Assembly (NCBI GenBank): GCA_902615745.1
Contig: CACMQB010000004.1
Span: forward strand, 98,815 to 162,814
DNA: 64,000 bases
From: an uncultured Alphaproteobacteria bacterium
GTDB taxonomy: Bacteria; Pseudomonadota; Alphaproteobacteria; HIMB59; GCA-002718135
Direction: 5' to 3'
The notes under the pieces were generated by a model. It did not search any database, was not told where the DNA came from, and saw only the letters and a list, made by a program, of their open reading frames with translations. The stretch's first letter is position 1, and each line of letters starts with the position of its first letter. A program made the position numbers and the translations under genes. Below are positions 18,002 to 26,843 of the stretch, piece by piece.

Positions 18002-19099
18002 TTATTTTTTATGAATTAATTTAAAGATATCAACACCTATTTGATCTAGTATATGTGCTATATCGATTGGTACCCAATTTTCTCTAATTAGCCCTTCATG
18101 ATGTAAATAAAAATCCATAACTCTTATTGTAATTTTTTTATTAGTTGGCTCATAACCTAACCATTCTTTTGAACCATGAATGCATTCTATGCTATGCCAA
18201 CCTCCAGTCATTGAATAATTACCATCACCAATTTCAATATAATGTCCAATTTTCCAATAATCCCTTTCTTTAAATGTAAGTCTAAATGGAAGTTGATGAT
18301 ATTCTACATATCCTTTTAAACCTCTCGCAGTTCCTATTCCTGCAGGTCCGTGCCACATCATTTTTGGATGCCAATATTTTTTTTGAGGATGATTAAGTAA
18401 TTTATCTCTTATATAATCTTTGTTTGAGTTTGGATCACTTTCGGGCTTAATATTTAAACTTCGCTGCATGGTTAATGCTTGATTTAAAGATTCTAAAGAT
18501 AATTCGTTGTCAAAATTTTCATTATTTTCTCCATCTCCAGTAATAGGCGCTGACCACATACCTTCTGCTCCTAAAGATTTATTAATTGGCCAGTGTCCAG
18601 CTTGTCTAATAAAATCAACTGTATCAATTAAAACATATGATTTTATAATTTTACCATTAGAGATTTGATGAGCTTCGCAAGTTCTAAGATAAATATTTTT
18701 TTTTGTGGGTGTAACACCGAGCCATTCGTTGACAAATGTTCCAGTTAGATAGCTAACAAACGATACAAATACTTTGTCTCTATAAGATCCTCCAATTACA
18801 ATTATATTTCTTCTTTCGAGATCTGGAAAAGCTTCTTTTAGAGGTATCCAAAGTTTATTTTTTATATTCTCAACACCACTTATTTCATTTATTGGATGAA
18901 AAGCATTTAATTCAGCTTCTTCATGGTATAAGTTTTTTAAATTAACTCCTAATTCATCTAAAGGAGATTCAGCAACTTTATTTAATAAATATTTAAATTT
19001 TTTTTTATTTTCTAAATTTTCACTTGTACTTAAATCTACAAAAATTATTTTCTTGTTTTCTTTTTCCCCTGTTTCAAAATCTTCAATTTTATTTGTCAT
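18002..19099 (-). CDS. Tandem SnoaL/NTF2-like domain protein, paralogue 1
   Basis: The 365-residue protein holds two SnoaL-like (NTF2 fold) domains. Both halves show the same run of WLGxxPT, an R-x-x-(D/E)-(F/A) strand, GxIxE/K and a final D-x-x-x-Q-x-G helix (first half near residues 60-190, second near 235-360). A TGDG-containing linker precedes KYWHPKMMWHGPAGIGTARG. SnoaL domains occur in small isomerases, cyclases and hydrolases; no catalytic assignment can be made. It is divergent from the bicupin gene across an 89-base spacer containing TTGAATAA palindromes, and is clearly paralogous to 28284-29357. Confidence 0.7.
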   Translation of the reverse strand: MTNKIEDFETGEKENKKIIFVDLSTSENLENKKKFKYLLNKVAESPLDELGVNLKNLYHEEAELNAFHPINEISGVENIKNKLWIPLKEAFPDLERRNIIVIGGSYRDKVFVSFVSYLTGTFVNEWLGVTPTKKNIYLRTCEAHQISNGKIIKSYVLIDTVDFIRQAGHWPINKSLGAEGMWSAPITGDGENNENFDNELSLESLNQALTMQRSLNIKPESDPNSNKDYIRDKLLNHPQKKYWHPKMMWHGPAGIGTARGLKGYVEYHQLPFRLTFKERDYWKIGHYIEIGDGNYSMTGGWHSIECIHGSKEWLGYEPTNKKITIRVMDFYLHHEGLIRENWVPIDIAHILDQIGVDIFKLIHKK

Positions 19100-19134
19100 A
19101 AAAATTATTTACATACTAATAAATATTAATTGAT

Positions 19135-19161
19135 TTATTCAATAATTTGAATAATATTCAA
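19135..19161. promoter_or_regulatory. Probable LacI-type operator, three TTGAATAA half-sites
   Basis: TTATTCAA at 19135-19142, TTGAATAA at 19147-19154 and TATTCAA at 19155-19161 form two overlapping inverted repeats; the second, TTGAATAATATTCAA, is a perfect 15-base palindrome around one central base. It lies between the divergent SnoaL and bicupin genes. The same half-site makes a perfect palindrome beside the LacI-family gene at 23309-23324, so that regulator is the likely binder. Confidence 0.6.
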
Positions 19162-19188
19162 AAAAAATGAATAAAATATCATAAAGAT

Positions 19189-20160
19189 ATGTCAATTAAT
19201 ATTACTACAAGATTAGCAAAATTTGAGGAACTTATTCCAAGTACTATTCCTTTTGTAGAAGGAAAATTAAAGGGACATCAAGATAGGAAAAATTATTCTG
19301 TTATAGGCCCAGGTGTTAGTGAAGATGCTAAACAAAATGTTAAAATAGCTGAAGCGCATGGCTTCAATATTGGAGCTGTAAGTGCTGCTCCAATGAACGG
19401 TTCTGGATTACATAGCCATACAACTGCTGAAGTATTTATAATTCATTCTGGTGCTTGGCGTTTCTATTGGGGAGTTGATGGCACAGAAGGAGAGGTAATA
19501 CTTAAAAAAGGTGATATTGCTTCTTTCCCTACAAATATGTTTAGAGGTTTTCAAAATGTAAGCAAAGAAGAAGCGTTAATGTTTGTAGTTTTAGGTGAAA
19601 ATGATCCAGGTGTAATCACTTGGACTCCAAAACTTTTAAAAGATGCAAAAGATTCTGGTATGGTATTAATGAATGATAATTCTTTAGTAGATACAGAAAA
19701 ACAGAAAATTACTGATGAAACTAAAATTATTCAACCATTAAAAGAAGATGAATTAAAGAGTTTTGATCATTATTCCTCAGAAGATATAGAAAAGTTTGTC
19801 ATTCGATTTGATGAAAAAGATAAATACTTTGTTGATGATGAACACTATCAATCCAATAAAATTATTAATTACCTTGATCAATTTAATATTCATAATAAAT
19901 CATTTATTCCAAACATACCGCATTTAACAGGATTTAGCCTTTCACTTCTCCATGGAAAAAATGCCCATATACATGAATACAAATTTGAGAAATCAGAAGT
20001 ATATCATTGTTTATCTGGTGAATGGGAAATAGATTGTGATGGAGAGAAAGTAGTAATTAAGGACAAGGATACTTTTTCAGTACCAAAAAACTCATCACGA
20101 TCAATTAAGCAGATAAGTGATGAGGATGGAAATTTATTTATTATAAGACAAACAAATTAA
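19189..20160 (+). CDS. Bicupin protein
   Basis: A 323-residue protein with two cupin domains. The N-terminal one has GSGLHSHTTAEVFIIHSG (about residues 66-83), supplying the His-x-His and Glu metal ligands of cupin motif 1; its motif 2, GDIASFPTNMFRGFQN, lacks the usual histidine. The C-terminal domain has AHIHEYKFEKSEVYHCLSG and a degraded second motif. Bicupins include dioxygenases, decarboxylases, isomerases and sugar-binding proteins, so no reaction is assigned. It opens a three-gene operon with SnoaL paralogue 2 and a MetE-core gene behind the operator-like palindromes. Confidence 0.8.
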   Translation: MSINITTRLAKFEELIPSTIPFVEGKLKGHQDRKNYSVIGPGVSEDAKQNVKIAEAHGFNIGAVSAAPMNGSGLHSHTTAEVFIIHSGAWRFYWGVDGTEGEVILKKGDIASFPTNMFRGFQNVSKEEALMFVVLGENDPGVITWTPKLLKDAKDSGMVLMNDNSLVDTEKQKITDETKIIQPLKEDELKSFDHYSSEDIEKFVIRFDEKDKYFVDDEHYQSNKIINYLDQFNIHNKSFIPNIPHLTGFSLSLLHGKNAHIHEYKFEKSEVYHCLSGEWEIDCDGEKVVIKDKDTFSVPKNSSRSIKQISDEDGNLFIIRQTN

Positions 20161-20172
20161 GAATTCAGTTAT

Positions 20173-21147
20173 ATGAAAGGTTTTAATAACAAGTTTGAAA
20201 ATCTTCCAGATTATATTCTAAAAATAACTCATCAGATATGGGAAGAAAAAGATGTTAACTCAATTATGGAATATTATGCTGAAAATATTCCTGTTAGATC
20301 ACCTATGGGAATCATTTATGGACCTAATACAGTAGTTGATGCAACTAATGCAACTTTAGACGAATTTCCAGATAGGCAATTATTAGGTGAAGATGTAATT
20401 TGGATTGGTAACGAAGATGAAGGGTTTTTATCTTCTCATAGAATTCTTAGTAAAGCCACTCATGTAAAAGATGGTTTATATGGTAAAGCAACAAATAAAA
20501 AACTTGTATACAGAGTCATTGCTGACTGCGCTTGTAAGAATAATCAAGTTTATGATGAATGGTTAGTTAGAGATCAAGGCGCAATTGTTAGACAGCTAGA
20601 AATAGATCCAAAAAAATATGCAGCAATTTTAATAAAGCAAGAAGGTGGAATAAAGAATTGCATTAAACCATTTGATAAGAATTCATCTCAAGAATCAAGT
20701 TATACACCACCAATTTTATCAAAAAATAATATAGCTGATCAATATGCAGAAAATTTAGAAAACATTCTTAATATTAATTCTAAATCTACAATTGAAAAAA
20801 ATTATGACAGATCAGTTCAACAATTTCAACCAGGAGGTTTTGTTTGTTATGGTATCGATGATGTAACAAATTTCTGGCTAAATTTAAGACAATCTTTCCC
20901 AGATGCTCTTTTTAGAATAGAACATAAAAGTTTTACTGTAGAAGAAAATCAACCAAAAAAAGTTGCTATACGCTGGTCTTTAGTTGGGAAGCACAGTGGG
21001 AATGGTATATTTGGGCAAGCTTCTAATTCTGAGATTTATATTATGGGAATTAATCATGCCGAAATAGGACCAAGAGGTATAAAGAACGAATGGGTTTTAT
21101 TTGATGAAACTGCAATTTGGAAACAAATCTTGATAAAAACAGGTTAA
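20173..21147 (+). CDS. Tandem SnoaL-like domain protein, paralogue 2
   Basis: This 324-residue protein again shows two NTF2/SnoaL-like halves: one covering about residues 10-150 (MEYYAENIPVRSPMGIIYG start, YDEWLVRDQGAIVRQLEID end) and one covering about 185-320 (GGFVCYGIDDVTNFWLNLR to KNEWVLFDETAIWKQI). It is more divergent from the two other tandem-SnoaL proteins than they are from each other. It lies 12 bases after the bicupin and 7 bases before the MetE-core gene. The function is unknown; co-expression with the bicupin suggests work on the same small molecule. Confidence 0.65.
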   Translation: MKGFNNKFENLPDYILKITHQIWEEKDVNSIMEYYAENIPVRSPMGIIYGPNTVVDATNATLDEFPDRQLLGEDVIWIGNEDEGFLSSHRILSKATHVKDGLYGKATNKKLVYRVIADCACKNNQVYDEWLVRDQGAIVRQLEIDPKKYAAILIKQEGGIKNCIKPFDKNSSQESSYTPPILSKNNIADQYAENLENILNINSKSTIEKNYDRSVQQFQPGGFVCYGIDDVTNFWLNLRQSFPDALFRIEHKSFTVEENQPKKVAIRWSLVGKHSGNGIFGQASNSEIYIMGINHAEIGPRGIKNEWVLFDETAIWKQILIKTG

Positions 21148-21154
21148 TTAAAAA

Positions 21155-22282
21155 ATGTCTAAAATATTAACTACACATGTAGGCAGCTTGCCAAGATCAA
21201 AAGGACTTTCAGAAATTTTATTTTCTAAAGATCGGGGTGAAAAATTTATTATAGAAGATTTTAATAATATATTGAAAAAAAATGTTGAGACAATTGTTAA
21301 AAAACAGATCGAAGTTGGTATTGATTATATAAGTGACGGTGAAATGAGTAAAATAAGTTATGCAACTTATATAAAAGATAGGATAGATGGTTTTTCTGGA
21401 GAAAGTGAAAGAAGAGCACCAGCTGATTTAGATGATTTTCCAGAGTATAAAGAAAAAATAGCTAAAAGTGGGGGTACACCAACGTATAGCAGACCGTGTT
21501 GTACTAATGCATTAAAAATCAAAGATAAAGATTCATTAAATAAAGACTTAGAGAATTTTAAAAATTCATTAGATAAAAACAATCATCAAAAAGCATTTAT
21601 GAATGCTGCATCACCAGGTGTCATAAATGTATTTATGCCAAATAGGTTTTATAAAACAGATGATGAATATTTACATAAACTTTCAGAAATTATGGCTATT
21701 GAGTATGAGACAATTACTAAATCAAATATACAAGTGCAATTAGATTGTCCTGATCTTGCATTAGCTAGACATATGAATTTTAAAGAATTATCCGAACAAG
21801 AATTTTTAAAACGTGCGGAAATTCAAATTGAGTGTTTGAATGAAGCTTTAACTAATGTAGATGTTAATATGACTAGAATGCATATTTGTTGGGGAAACTA
21901 TGAAGGACCTCATACACATGATATCCCACTAGAAAAAATATTACCAATAATTTTAAAATCTAAAATTAAATATTTTTTAATTGAGTCATCAAATCCCAGA
22001 CACGCACATGAGTGGAAAGTTTTTCAAGATATTAAATTACCAAAAGATAAAGTTTTAGTTCCTGGTGTTATCGATTCAACTTCAAATTTTGTTGAGCACC
22101 CTGAGGTTGTAGCAGATAGATTAATTCAGTTTTCAACGGTAATTCCAAAAGATCAACTAATGGCTGGAACTGATTGCGGATTTAGTACTTTTGCAGGATT
22201 TGGCAAAATTGATGAAAATATTTGTTATGAAAAACTTCATTCTTTAGTTGAAGGAACTAAATTAGCAAACAAAGTTATATAA
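21155..22282 (+). CDS. MetE-core (cobalamin-independent methionine synthase II-like) protein
   Basis: A 375-residue single-barrel protein similar to the catalytic half of MetE and to epoxyalkane:coenzyme M transferases. The probable zinc ligands are the His and Cys of RMHICWGNYEGPH, a Glu in LIESSNPRHAHEW and the Cys of GTDCGFSTFAG. It lacks the MetE N-terminal folate-binding domain, so it is unlikely to be ordinary methionine synthase; thiol alkylation with another donor is the family-level expectation. It ends the bicupin operon and abuts the opposing LacI gene with a one-base gap. Confidence 0.8.
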   Translation: MSKILTTHVGSLPRSKGLSEILFSKDRGEKFIIEDFNNILKKNVETIVKKQIEVGIDYISDGEMSKISYATYIKDRIDGFSGESERRAPADLDDFPEYKEKIAKSGGTPTYSRPCCTNALKIKDKDSLNKDLENFKNSLDKNNHQKAFMNAASPGVINVFMPNRFYKTDDEYLHKLSEIMAIEYETITKSNIQVQLDCPDLALARHMNFKELSEQEFLKRAEIQIECLNEALTNVDVNMTRMHICWGNYEGPHTHDIPLEKILPIILKSKIKYFLIESSNPRHAHEWKVFQDIKLPKDKVLVPGVIDSTSNFVEHPEVVADRLIQFSTVIPKDQLMAGTDCGFSTFAGFGKIDENICYEKLHSLVEGTKLANKVI

Positions 22283-22283
22283 T

Positions 22284-23279
22284 TTATCTAGATGTTTTTC
22301 TTTTTATTAACGTTCCTTGGATTAAATGACTAACGGCCTCATAATCTGGATCTTTAATATTATCATTAATAAGTTGAGTTACTAATTTTGACATTTGTCT
22401 CAAGGGCTGTTTTACAGTACTTAAATTGTAAGATGACCAGTTTGCCATTGAGATATCGTCATATCCAAATATTTCAATATCTTTAGGTATTTCAATTTTT
22501 GTATTTTTTTTAATGTAATCTAAACATCCAAATGCCATCGTATCATCTGCACAAAAAATAGCTGAGATTTTTTTATTCGTTAAGATTTTTGCTGTTGCAG
22601 CATATCCACCTTCATATGTAAAATTTCCTTTTTGAGAGTATAATTTTAATTTTTTTGATTTTTTTAATTTATTTTTAAATCCTTTACATCTTTCATTACT
22701 TACATAAGACCCTGTGGGACCTTCAATTAAACCAACTTCCTGATGGTTATTTTTGATTATTTGATCTGCAATTAATTCACCACCAAATCTATGATTACAT
22801 GCAACTGAACTTATAGTAGGGATATCCCAAGCTCTATTATAGGCTATAATTTGAATCTTTTTATTTAAGCAATTTTCAACAAATTGATCTGTTGGTTTAG
22901 TTGCTGAAATTATTGCAACTAATCTTTCTTTCAAATATGGCTGAATGAGCTTATCGTCTAATTCTTCACCATCATCAGTTGTTATCAATAAAATTCTAAA
23001 ACCCGATAAACGTAGCGCTTCATGCAATTCAGTTAATACCTCTGGATAAAATCGATTGGTTATATAAGGTAAAATAACTCCCACTAGTCCACTATCTTCA
23101 ATATTTTGAGAATCTTGCAAAAAGGTTTGAGGTTTATATTTTAGTTTTTTGGCAGCTTCAAGAACCCTTAGTTTTGTCCTGCTTGAGATGCTTGCACCTT
23201 TAGTAAAACATCTTGAAACAGCTGATTGAGATACTCCTGCTAATTTTGCGACATCTTGGGATGTGGCATTTTTATTCAT
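22284..23279 (-). CDS. LacI-family transcriptional regulator
   Basis: The protein opens with a LacI helix-turn-helix, SQDVAKLAGVSQSAVSRCF, followed by a hinge and a periplasmic-binding-protein-like effector domain (GLVGVILPYITNRFYPEVL and GYDDISMANW). The ATG at 23279 is preferred because AAGG lies about seven bases upstream; ATG at 23282 is also possible, and an upstream in-frame start would add a non-homologous leader. About 331 residues, normal for the family. It is divergent from the ABC substrate-binding protein gene with a perfect palindrome between them. The effector is likely a carbohydrate-like molecule. Confidence 0.93.
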   Translation of the reverse strand: MNKNATSQDVAKLAGVSQSAVSRCFTKGASISSRTKLRVLEAAKKLKYKPQTFLQDSQNIEDSGLVGVILPYITNRFYPEVLTELHEALRLSGFRILLITTDDGEELDDKLIQPYLKERLVAIISATKPTDQFVENCLNKKIQIIAYNRAWDIPTISSVACNHRFGGELIADQIIKNNHQEVGLIEGPTGSYVSNERCKGFKNKLKKSKKLKLYSQKGNFTYEGGYAATAKILTNKKISAIFCADDTMAFGCLDYIKKNTKIEIPKDIEIFGYDDISMANWSSYNLSTVKQPLRQMSKLVTQLINDNIKDPDYEAVSHLIQGTLIKRKTSR

Positions 23280-23299
23280 CATTTTTCCTTTTTTATGTA

Positions 23300-23333
23300 T
23301 GCAAATGCTTGAATAATTATTCAAACTGTTGCA
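23300..23333. promoter_or_regulatory. Probable LacI-type operator before the ABC importer
   Basis: TTGAATAATTATTCAA at 23309-23324 is a perfect 16-base palindrome. Outer TGCAA (23300-23304) and TTGCA (23329-23333) extend the dyad to 34 bases with a few mismatches. It lies between the LacI gene and the substrate-binding protein gene. A TTGCAT at 23329-23334 with a TTAATA 17 bases downstream could be the importer promoter, which binding would block. The core is shared with 19147-19161. Confidence 0.65.
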
Positions 23334-23382
23334 TTAATAAAATATTATAAATTAATATATTAATAAATTATAGGGGAAACAA

Positions 23383-24597
23383 ATGAAAAAAATACTAGTA
23401 TTATTTGCGATTTTCACATCATTTTTTTTCTTAGCCGGTACTAATGCAAAAGCTTGCGAGCTAAACAATTCTGTACCAGTAACTTCTTTATCTGCAGGAT
23501 TTGATGCCTGGAAAGTTGTTACTTCTGCTATGGAAGAGTGTGGAAATTTTACACCTACACTTGATCAAGAATACAGAGATAAGCTTGTTGCATCATTAGA
23601 AAGCAACCCATCTCAATTTACAATGGCAGGTGTTTCAGCTTCTACAAATGTATCGGTTCTTGATGCTGGTGTAACTAGATCACTTGACGATCTAGTTGCT
23701 AAATATGGAGACTCTCTACAAGATAATCAAAAAATTGTAATTGATGGAAAAATTATGGCAATTGCAATGATGACAAATGCTCAACATTTATTTTACAGAG
23801 AAGATATTTTGAGTGATCTTGGTATAGATATTCCAACAACTTATGACGAGCTTTTGAAAGCTGCTAAAGTTATTAAAGATGCTGGAGTTGTAGATTATCC
23901 ACTTGGTGGAACATTCAAGTCAGGTTGGAATTTAGGAGAAGAATTTGTAAATATGTATTTGGGTTTTGCTGATTCTTTTTTTGATGGAAATATGCCAGCA
24001 GTTAATAATAACGATGGCTATGAAACACTTAAGATGATGAAAAAACTAACAGAATATATGGATCCTGAGTATTTAACTTCAGATTCTACATATGTTCAAC
24101 AACAATTCCAACAGGGTAAGATTGCTCTTGCAAACCTTTGGGCGTCTCGAGCTGGTGCTATGGACAATGCAGAGGAGTCAACAGTTGTTGGATTAGTAAA
24201 GTTTGCATCAGCGCCTAAAGCAAAAAAGAATGGTAAACCAGCATCTACATTATGGTGGGATGGTGTTGTTATAGCTAAAAATGTTACTGATGAAGAAGCA
24301 GAAGCAGCATTTAAACTAGCTATGGTTGGATTAGATCCAGCAAACTTAGGAGCGAACCCTGAAGCTGCTCCTTGGCTGTCTAATGCGTTTGATCCAGCTC
24401 CATCAAATATTGGTGCAATTTTAACTGCAAAATCTGGAGCAGCTCCTTATCCTGCATCAGCAAAAATGAGCACACTCCATGGAGTCTTAGGTGCTGCTAT
24501 TGGTGATTATTTGACTGGCGCAGCTACTGCAAAAGCTACTCTAGAAAAAATTGAGGCTGATTATATTACTGCAGCAACAGAAAAAGGTCTCTTATAA
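23383..24597 (+). CDS. Carbohydrate ABC transporter substrate-binding protein (family 1)
   Basis: A 404-residue periplasmic protein with a signal peptide (MKKILVLFAIFTSFFFLAGT, probable cleavage after AKA near residue 25). The mature part resembles family 1 solute-binding proteins, with YREDILSDLGIDIPTTYDEL (hinge and lobe) and many alanine/glycine-rich surface helices. A strong GGGGAAAC ribosome site precedes the ATG. It leads an operon with two permeases, a HAD-like protein, an SDR and a SnoaL protein, under the LacI-linked palindrome. Ligand unknown, likely a sugar or sugar-like compound. Confidence 0.9.
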   Translation: MKKILVLFAIFTSFFFLAGTNAKACELNNSVPVTSLSAGFDAWKVVTSAMEECGNFTPTLDQEYRDKLVASLESNPSQFTMAGVSASTNVSVLDAGVTRSLDDLVAKYGDSLQDNQKIVIDGKIMAIAMMTNAQHLFYREDILSDLGIDIPTTYDELLKAAKVIKDAGVVDYPLGGTFKSGWNLGEEFVNMYLGFADSFFDGNMPAVNNNDGYETLKMMKKLTEYMDPEYLTSDSTYVQQQFQQGKIALANLWASRAGAMDNAEESTVVGLVKFASAPKAKKNGKPASTLWWDGVVIAKNVTDEEAEAAFKLAMVGLDPANLGANPEAAPWLSNAFDPAPSNIGAILTAKSGAAPYPASAKMSTLHGVLGAAIGDYLTGAATAKATLEKIEADYITAATEKGLL

Positions 24598-24611
24598 TTT
24601 TATATAATTGT

Positions 24612-24650
24612 ATATTACTCCCCTTTTAAAATCTTAAGGGGGGGTAATAT
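24612..24650 (+). promoter_or_regulatory. Hairpin between substrate-binding protein and permease genes
   Basis: ATATTAC (24612-24618) pairs with GTAATAT (24644-24650) and the inner TCCCC (24619-24623) with GGGGG (24639-24643), leaving a short A/T loop. No U-tract follows, so it is not a standard terminator. The G-run at 24638-24644 ends 12 bases before the permease ATG and is the only purine-rich stretch near it, so the hairpin could hide the ribosome site and protect the upstream mRNA 3' end. That function is inference. Confidence 0.5.
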
Positions 24651-24656
24651 TAGTAA

Positions 24657-25676
24657 ATGAAAAAATCTACTTTTTTAGTTTTTACAATGCCATCATTTAT
24701 AATGATGACATTATTTATTGCCTTACCTCTTCTAATAGTTTTAATTCAAAGTTTTCAATTCAACCAAGATGTATTAGAAACGATTGAAAGAGAAAATTGC
24801 GATCCTTTTGGATGTAAAACAGAAACAATTACCGTTCCTGTATTAGATGAGAATGGAAATAAAATAAAAAATAATATTTGGGTAGGCTTTCAAAATTATA
24901 AAAATATTTTGAAATTTGAACAATTATCATCTGTTATTTCAAATGATGGTTTTGAATGGAGTAAAATAAGATCTATTGATTTTTATAAAGCTCTAAGGTT
25001 TACACTAACATTTACATTTATTACTTTACCATTTGTAATAATCTTAGGTTTAATATTAGCTCTATGCGTTAATGTTTTAATTAATAGATTGAAAGGTCCA
25101 ATAATTTTTATAACCTTGCTCCCATTTATAATTACACCTGTAATAGGTGCTTTATCAATAAAATGGTTATTTATAGGAGATGGTATATTAACTTTATTTT
25201 TAGAAAATATTTTAGATAAAGATATTGCCCTATTTTCTCAAGGCTGGACGATAGAGATTCTAATGCTTTTTTATAGAGTTTGGCACACTATACCTTTTGC
25301 CTTTGTTATTTTTTATGCAGGACTACAAACTGTCGATAAAGAAAAAATTGAGGCAGCATTTGTAGATGGGGCAAATAGACTTCAGCGTTTAAGATTTATT
25401 ATAATTCCGCATATCATGCCATTAATAGTATTTGTTGCTTTAATTCATTTAATGGATTCATATCGAGTTTTTGATGAAATTGTTGGTTTTAGTGCTTCTG
25501 GATTTAGGATTTCATTACAATGGATGACTTATGATTTCTTGAGAATTGATGATTCTGGAACAAGATCTATTGGAAGAGCATCAGCTACTTCTGTTCTTAC
25601 AATGATAGGAATTATAATAATATTAATTCCAGTTTTAAGAAGAACTTTTAAAGAGCAAAAAGAAAAAAGATTATAA
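24657..25676 (+). CDS. Carbohydrate ABC transporter permease (MalF-type)
   Basis: A 339-residue inner-membrane permease with about six hydrophobic segments and the EAA cytoplasmic loop as IEAAFVDGANRLQRLRFII. Between the first and second segments there is a hydrophilic stretch of about 60 residues, predicted periplasmic, with a CDPFGC cysteine pair that could form a disulfide; it is longer than in MalF-type minimal permeases. Overlaps the next permease by one base. It works with the second permease and the binding protein; no ATPase gene is in this operon. Confidence 0.9.
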   Translation: MKKSTFLVFTMPSFIMMTLFIALPLLIVLIQSFQFNQDVLETIERENCDPFGCKTETITVPVLDENGNKIKNNIWVGFQNYKNILKFEQLSSVISNDGFEWSKIRSIDFYKALRFTLTFTFITLPFVIILGLILALCVNVLINRLKGPIIFITLLPFIITPVIGALSIKWLFIGDGILTLFLENILDKDIALFSQGWTIEILMLFYRVWHTIPFAFVIFYAGLQTVDKEKIEAAFVDGANRLQRLRFIIIPHIMPLIVFVALIHLMDSYRVFDEIVGFSASGFRISLQWMTYDFLRIDDSGTRSIGRASATSVLTMIGIIIILIPVLRRTFKEQKEKRL

Positions 25677-26809
25677 TGGAAAGTAAACTTTTTAACTTAA
25701 CCACGCCTCTTAAAATTATTGTTTCAATTACAATAATTACGTGGTGTATAATTGCTTTATTCCCTCTCTTATGGATTGTTGTAATGTCAATAAAACTTCC
25801 TGTTGATTCTTTTGCTTCCAATCCTTTAAAGGTAATAATTGGTCCAAGCACAAAAGAACAGGTTGGAGGTCTATCTTTTGTTAACTTTATTTTTCTTTTT
25901 CTATCAATTTATTTGTTTTATAAATTATACCAAATAAGAAAAATTTTATTTGATTTAATTAATCCTATTTTAAAATTTTCTTTAATTACTTTTTTCATTT
26001 TATTCATTTTATATATAACTATTTCCTTCATATTATTTTTTTTAATTCAAAATAATTTATCTGAATTTGTAAATATATTATTTTCAAATTTAGAATTCTT
26101 AAAAATTTTTTCTTACCCAATCATAGGTTTTACTCCTCAGCATTATTTATCTGTTTGGGTTGGTAATGAATTTTATAAACAATTCTTAAATACTATGATT
26201 GTAACAGGTGGGGTTGTTACAATTTCATTAACTGTTGGAACACTAGCTGGTTATGGATTAGCAAGAAGTAATTCTATGATTGCCTTTTGGCTTTTAATTT
26301 TTGCTTTAATTTTTAGAGCCTTACCTCATTCTGTTTTGGTTACTGGTTATTTAGAACCTTTTATAAATTATGGATTATATGGAAAAAAAATTGCTGTTAT
26401 TGTTTTGTTAGTAGCTATTAACCAACCTTTTACAATATGGATGCTGAGATCATTTTTTATGAATATACCTCAAGATTTAGATGAAGCTGCTCAAATTGAT
26501 GGATGTAATCCTTTTCAAGCTTTCTGGAAAGTTGTGATGCCTTTAATGTGGCCAGGTGTAATTACAACAGGATTATTTTCTTTCTTGTTAGCTTATAATG
26601 ATTATCTTGTTGCAGCATTATTATTAGATGGACAATCACAAACTATGGTTCCAGCAATTATGCAATATTTTAATATGGAAACTAAAATGACAGATTTAGT
26701 TGAGTCAATTGCTGCTGCTGCATCAATTACCGCACCATTGTTTTTGTTAGTGATGTTTTTCCAAAAACAAATTGTGTCTGGTTTAACTCAAGGTGCAGTA
26801 AAGGGTTAA
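25676..26809 (+). CDS. Carbohydrate ABC transporter permease (MalG-type) with extra membrane insertion
   Basis: A 377-residue permease, about 100 residues longer than the usual MalG type. After the first segment and the ALFPLLWIVVMSIK region there is an insertion at about residues 65-150 containing two extra strongly hydrophobic segments, then the normal core (GFTPQHYLSVW, the EAA loop DEAAQIDGCNPFQAFWKVVM, and LLAYNDYLVAALLL). Fusions or insertions of this sort occur in some alphaproteobacterial sugar permeases. It overlaps the upstream permease by one base and precedes the HAD-like gene by 34 bases. Confidence 0.9.
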   Translation: MESKLFNLTTPLKIIVSITIITWCIIALFPLLWIVVMSIKLPVDSFASNPLKVIIGPSTKEQVGGLSFVNFIFLFLSIYLFYKLYQIRKILFDLINPILKFSLITFFILFILYITISFILFFLIQNNLSEFVNILFSNLEFLKIFSYPIIGFTPQHYLSVWVGNEFYKQFLNTMIVTGGVVTISLTVGTLAGYGLARSNSMIAFWLLIFALIFRALPHSVLVTGYLEPFINYGLYGKKIAVIVLLVAINQPFTIWMLRSFFMNIPQDLDEAAQIDGCNPFQAFWKVVMPLMWPGVITTGLFSFLLAYNDYLVAALLLDGQSQTMVPAIMQYFNMETKMTDLVESIAAAASITAPLFLLVMFFQKQIVSGLTQGAVKG

Positions 26810-26843
26810 CAATAATATGATAATTATTTATTAAAATTATAAG

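Noticed and set aside
21155..22282. Ordinary MetE methionine synthase
   Set aside because: Only the catalytic barrel is present at 375 residues; the folate-binding N-terminal half of MetE is missing.
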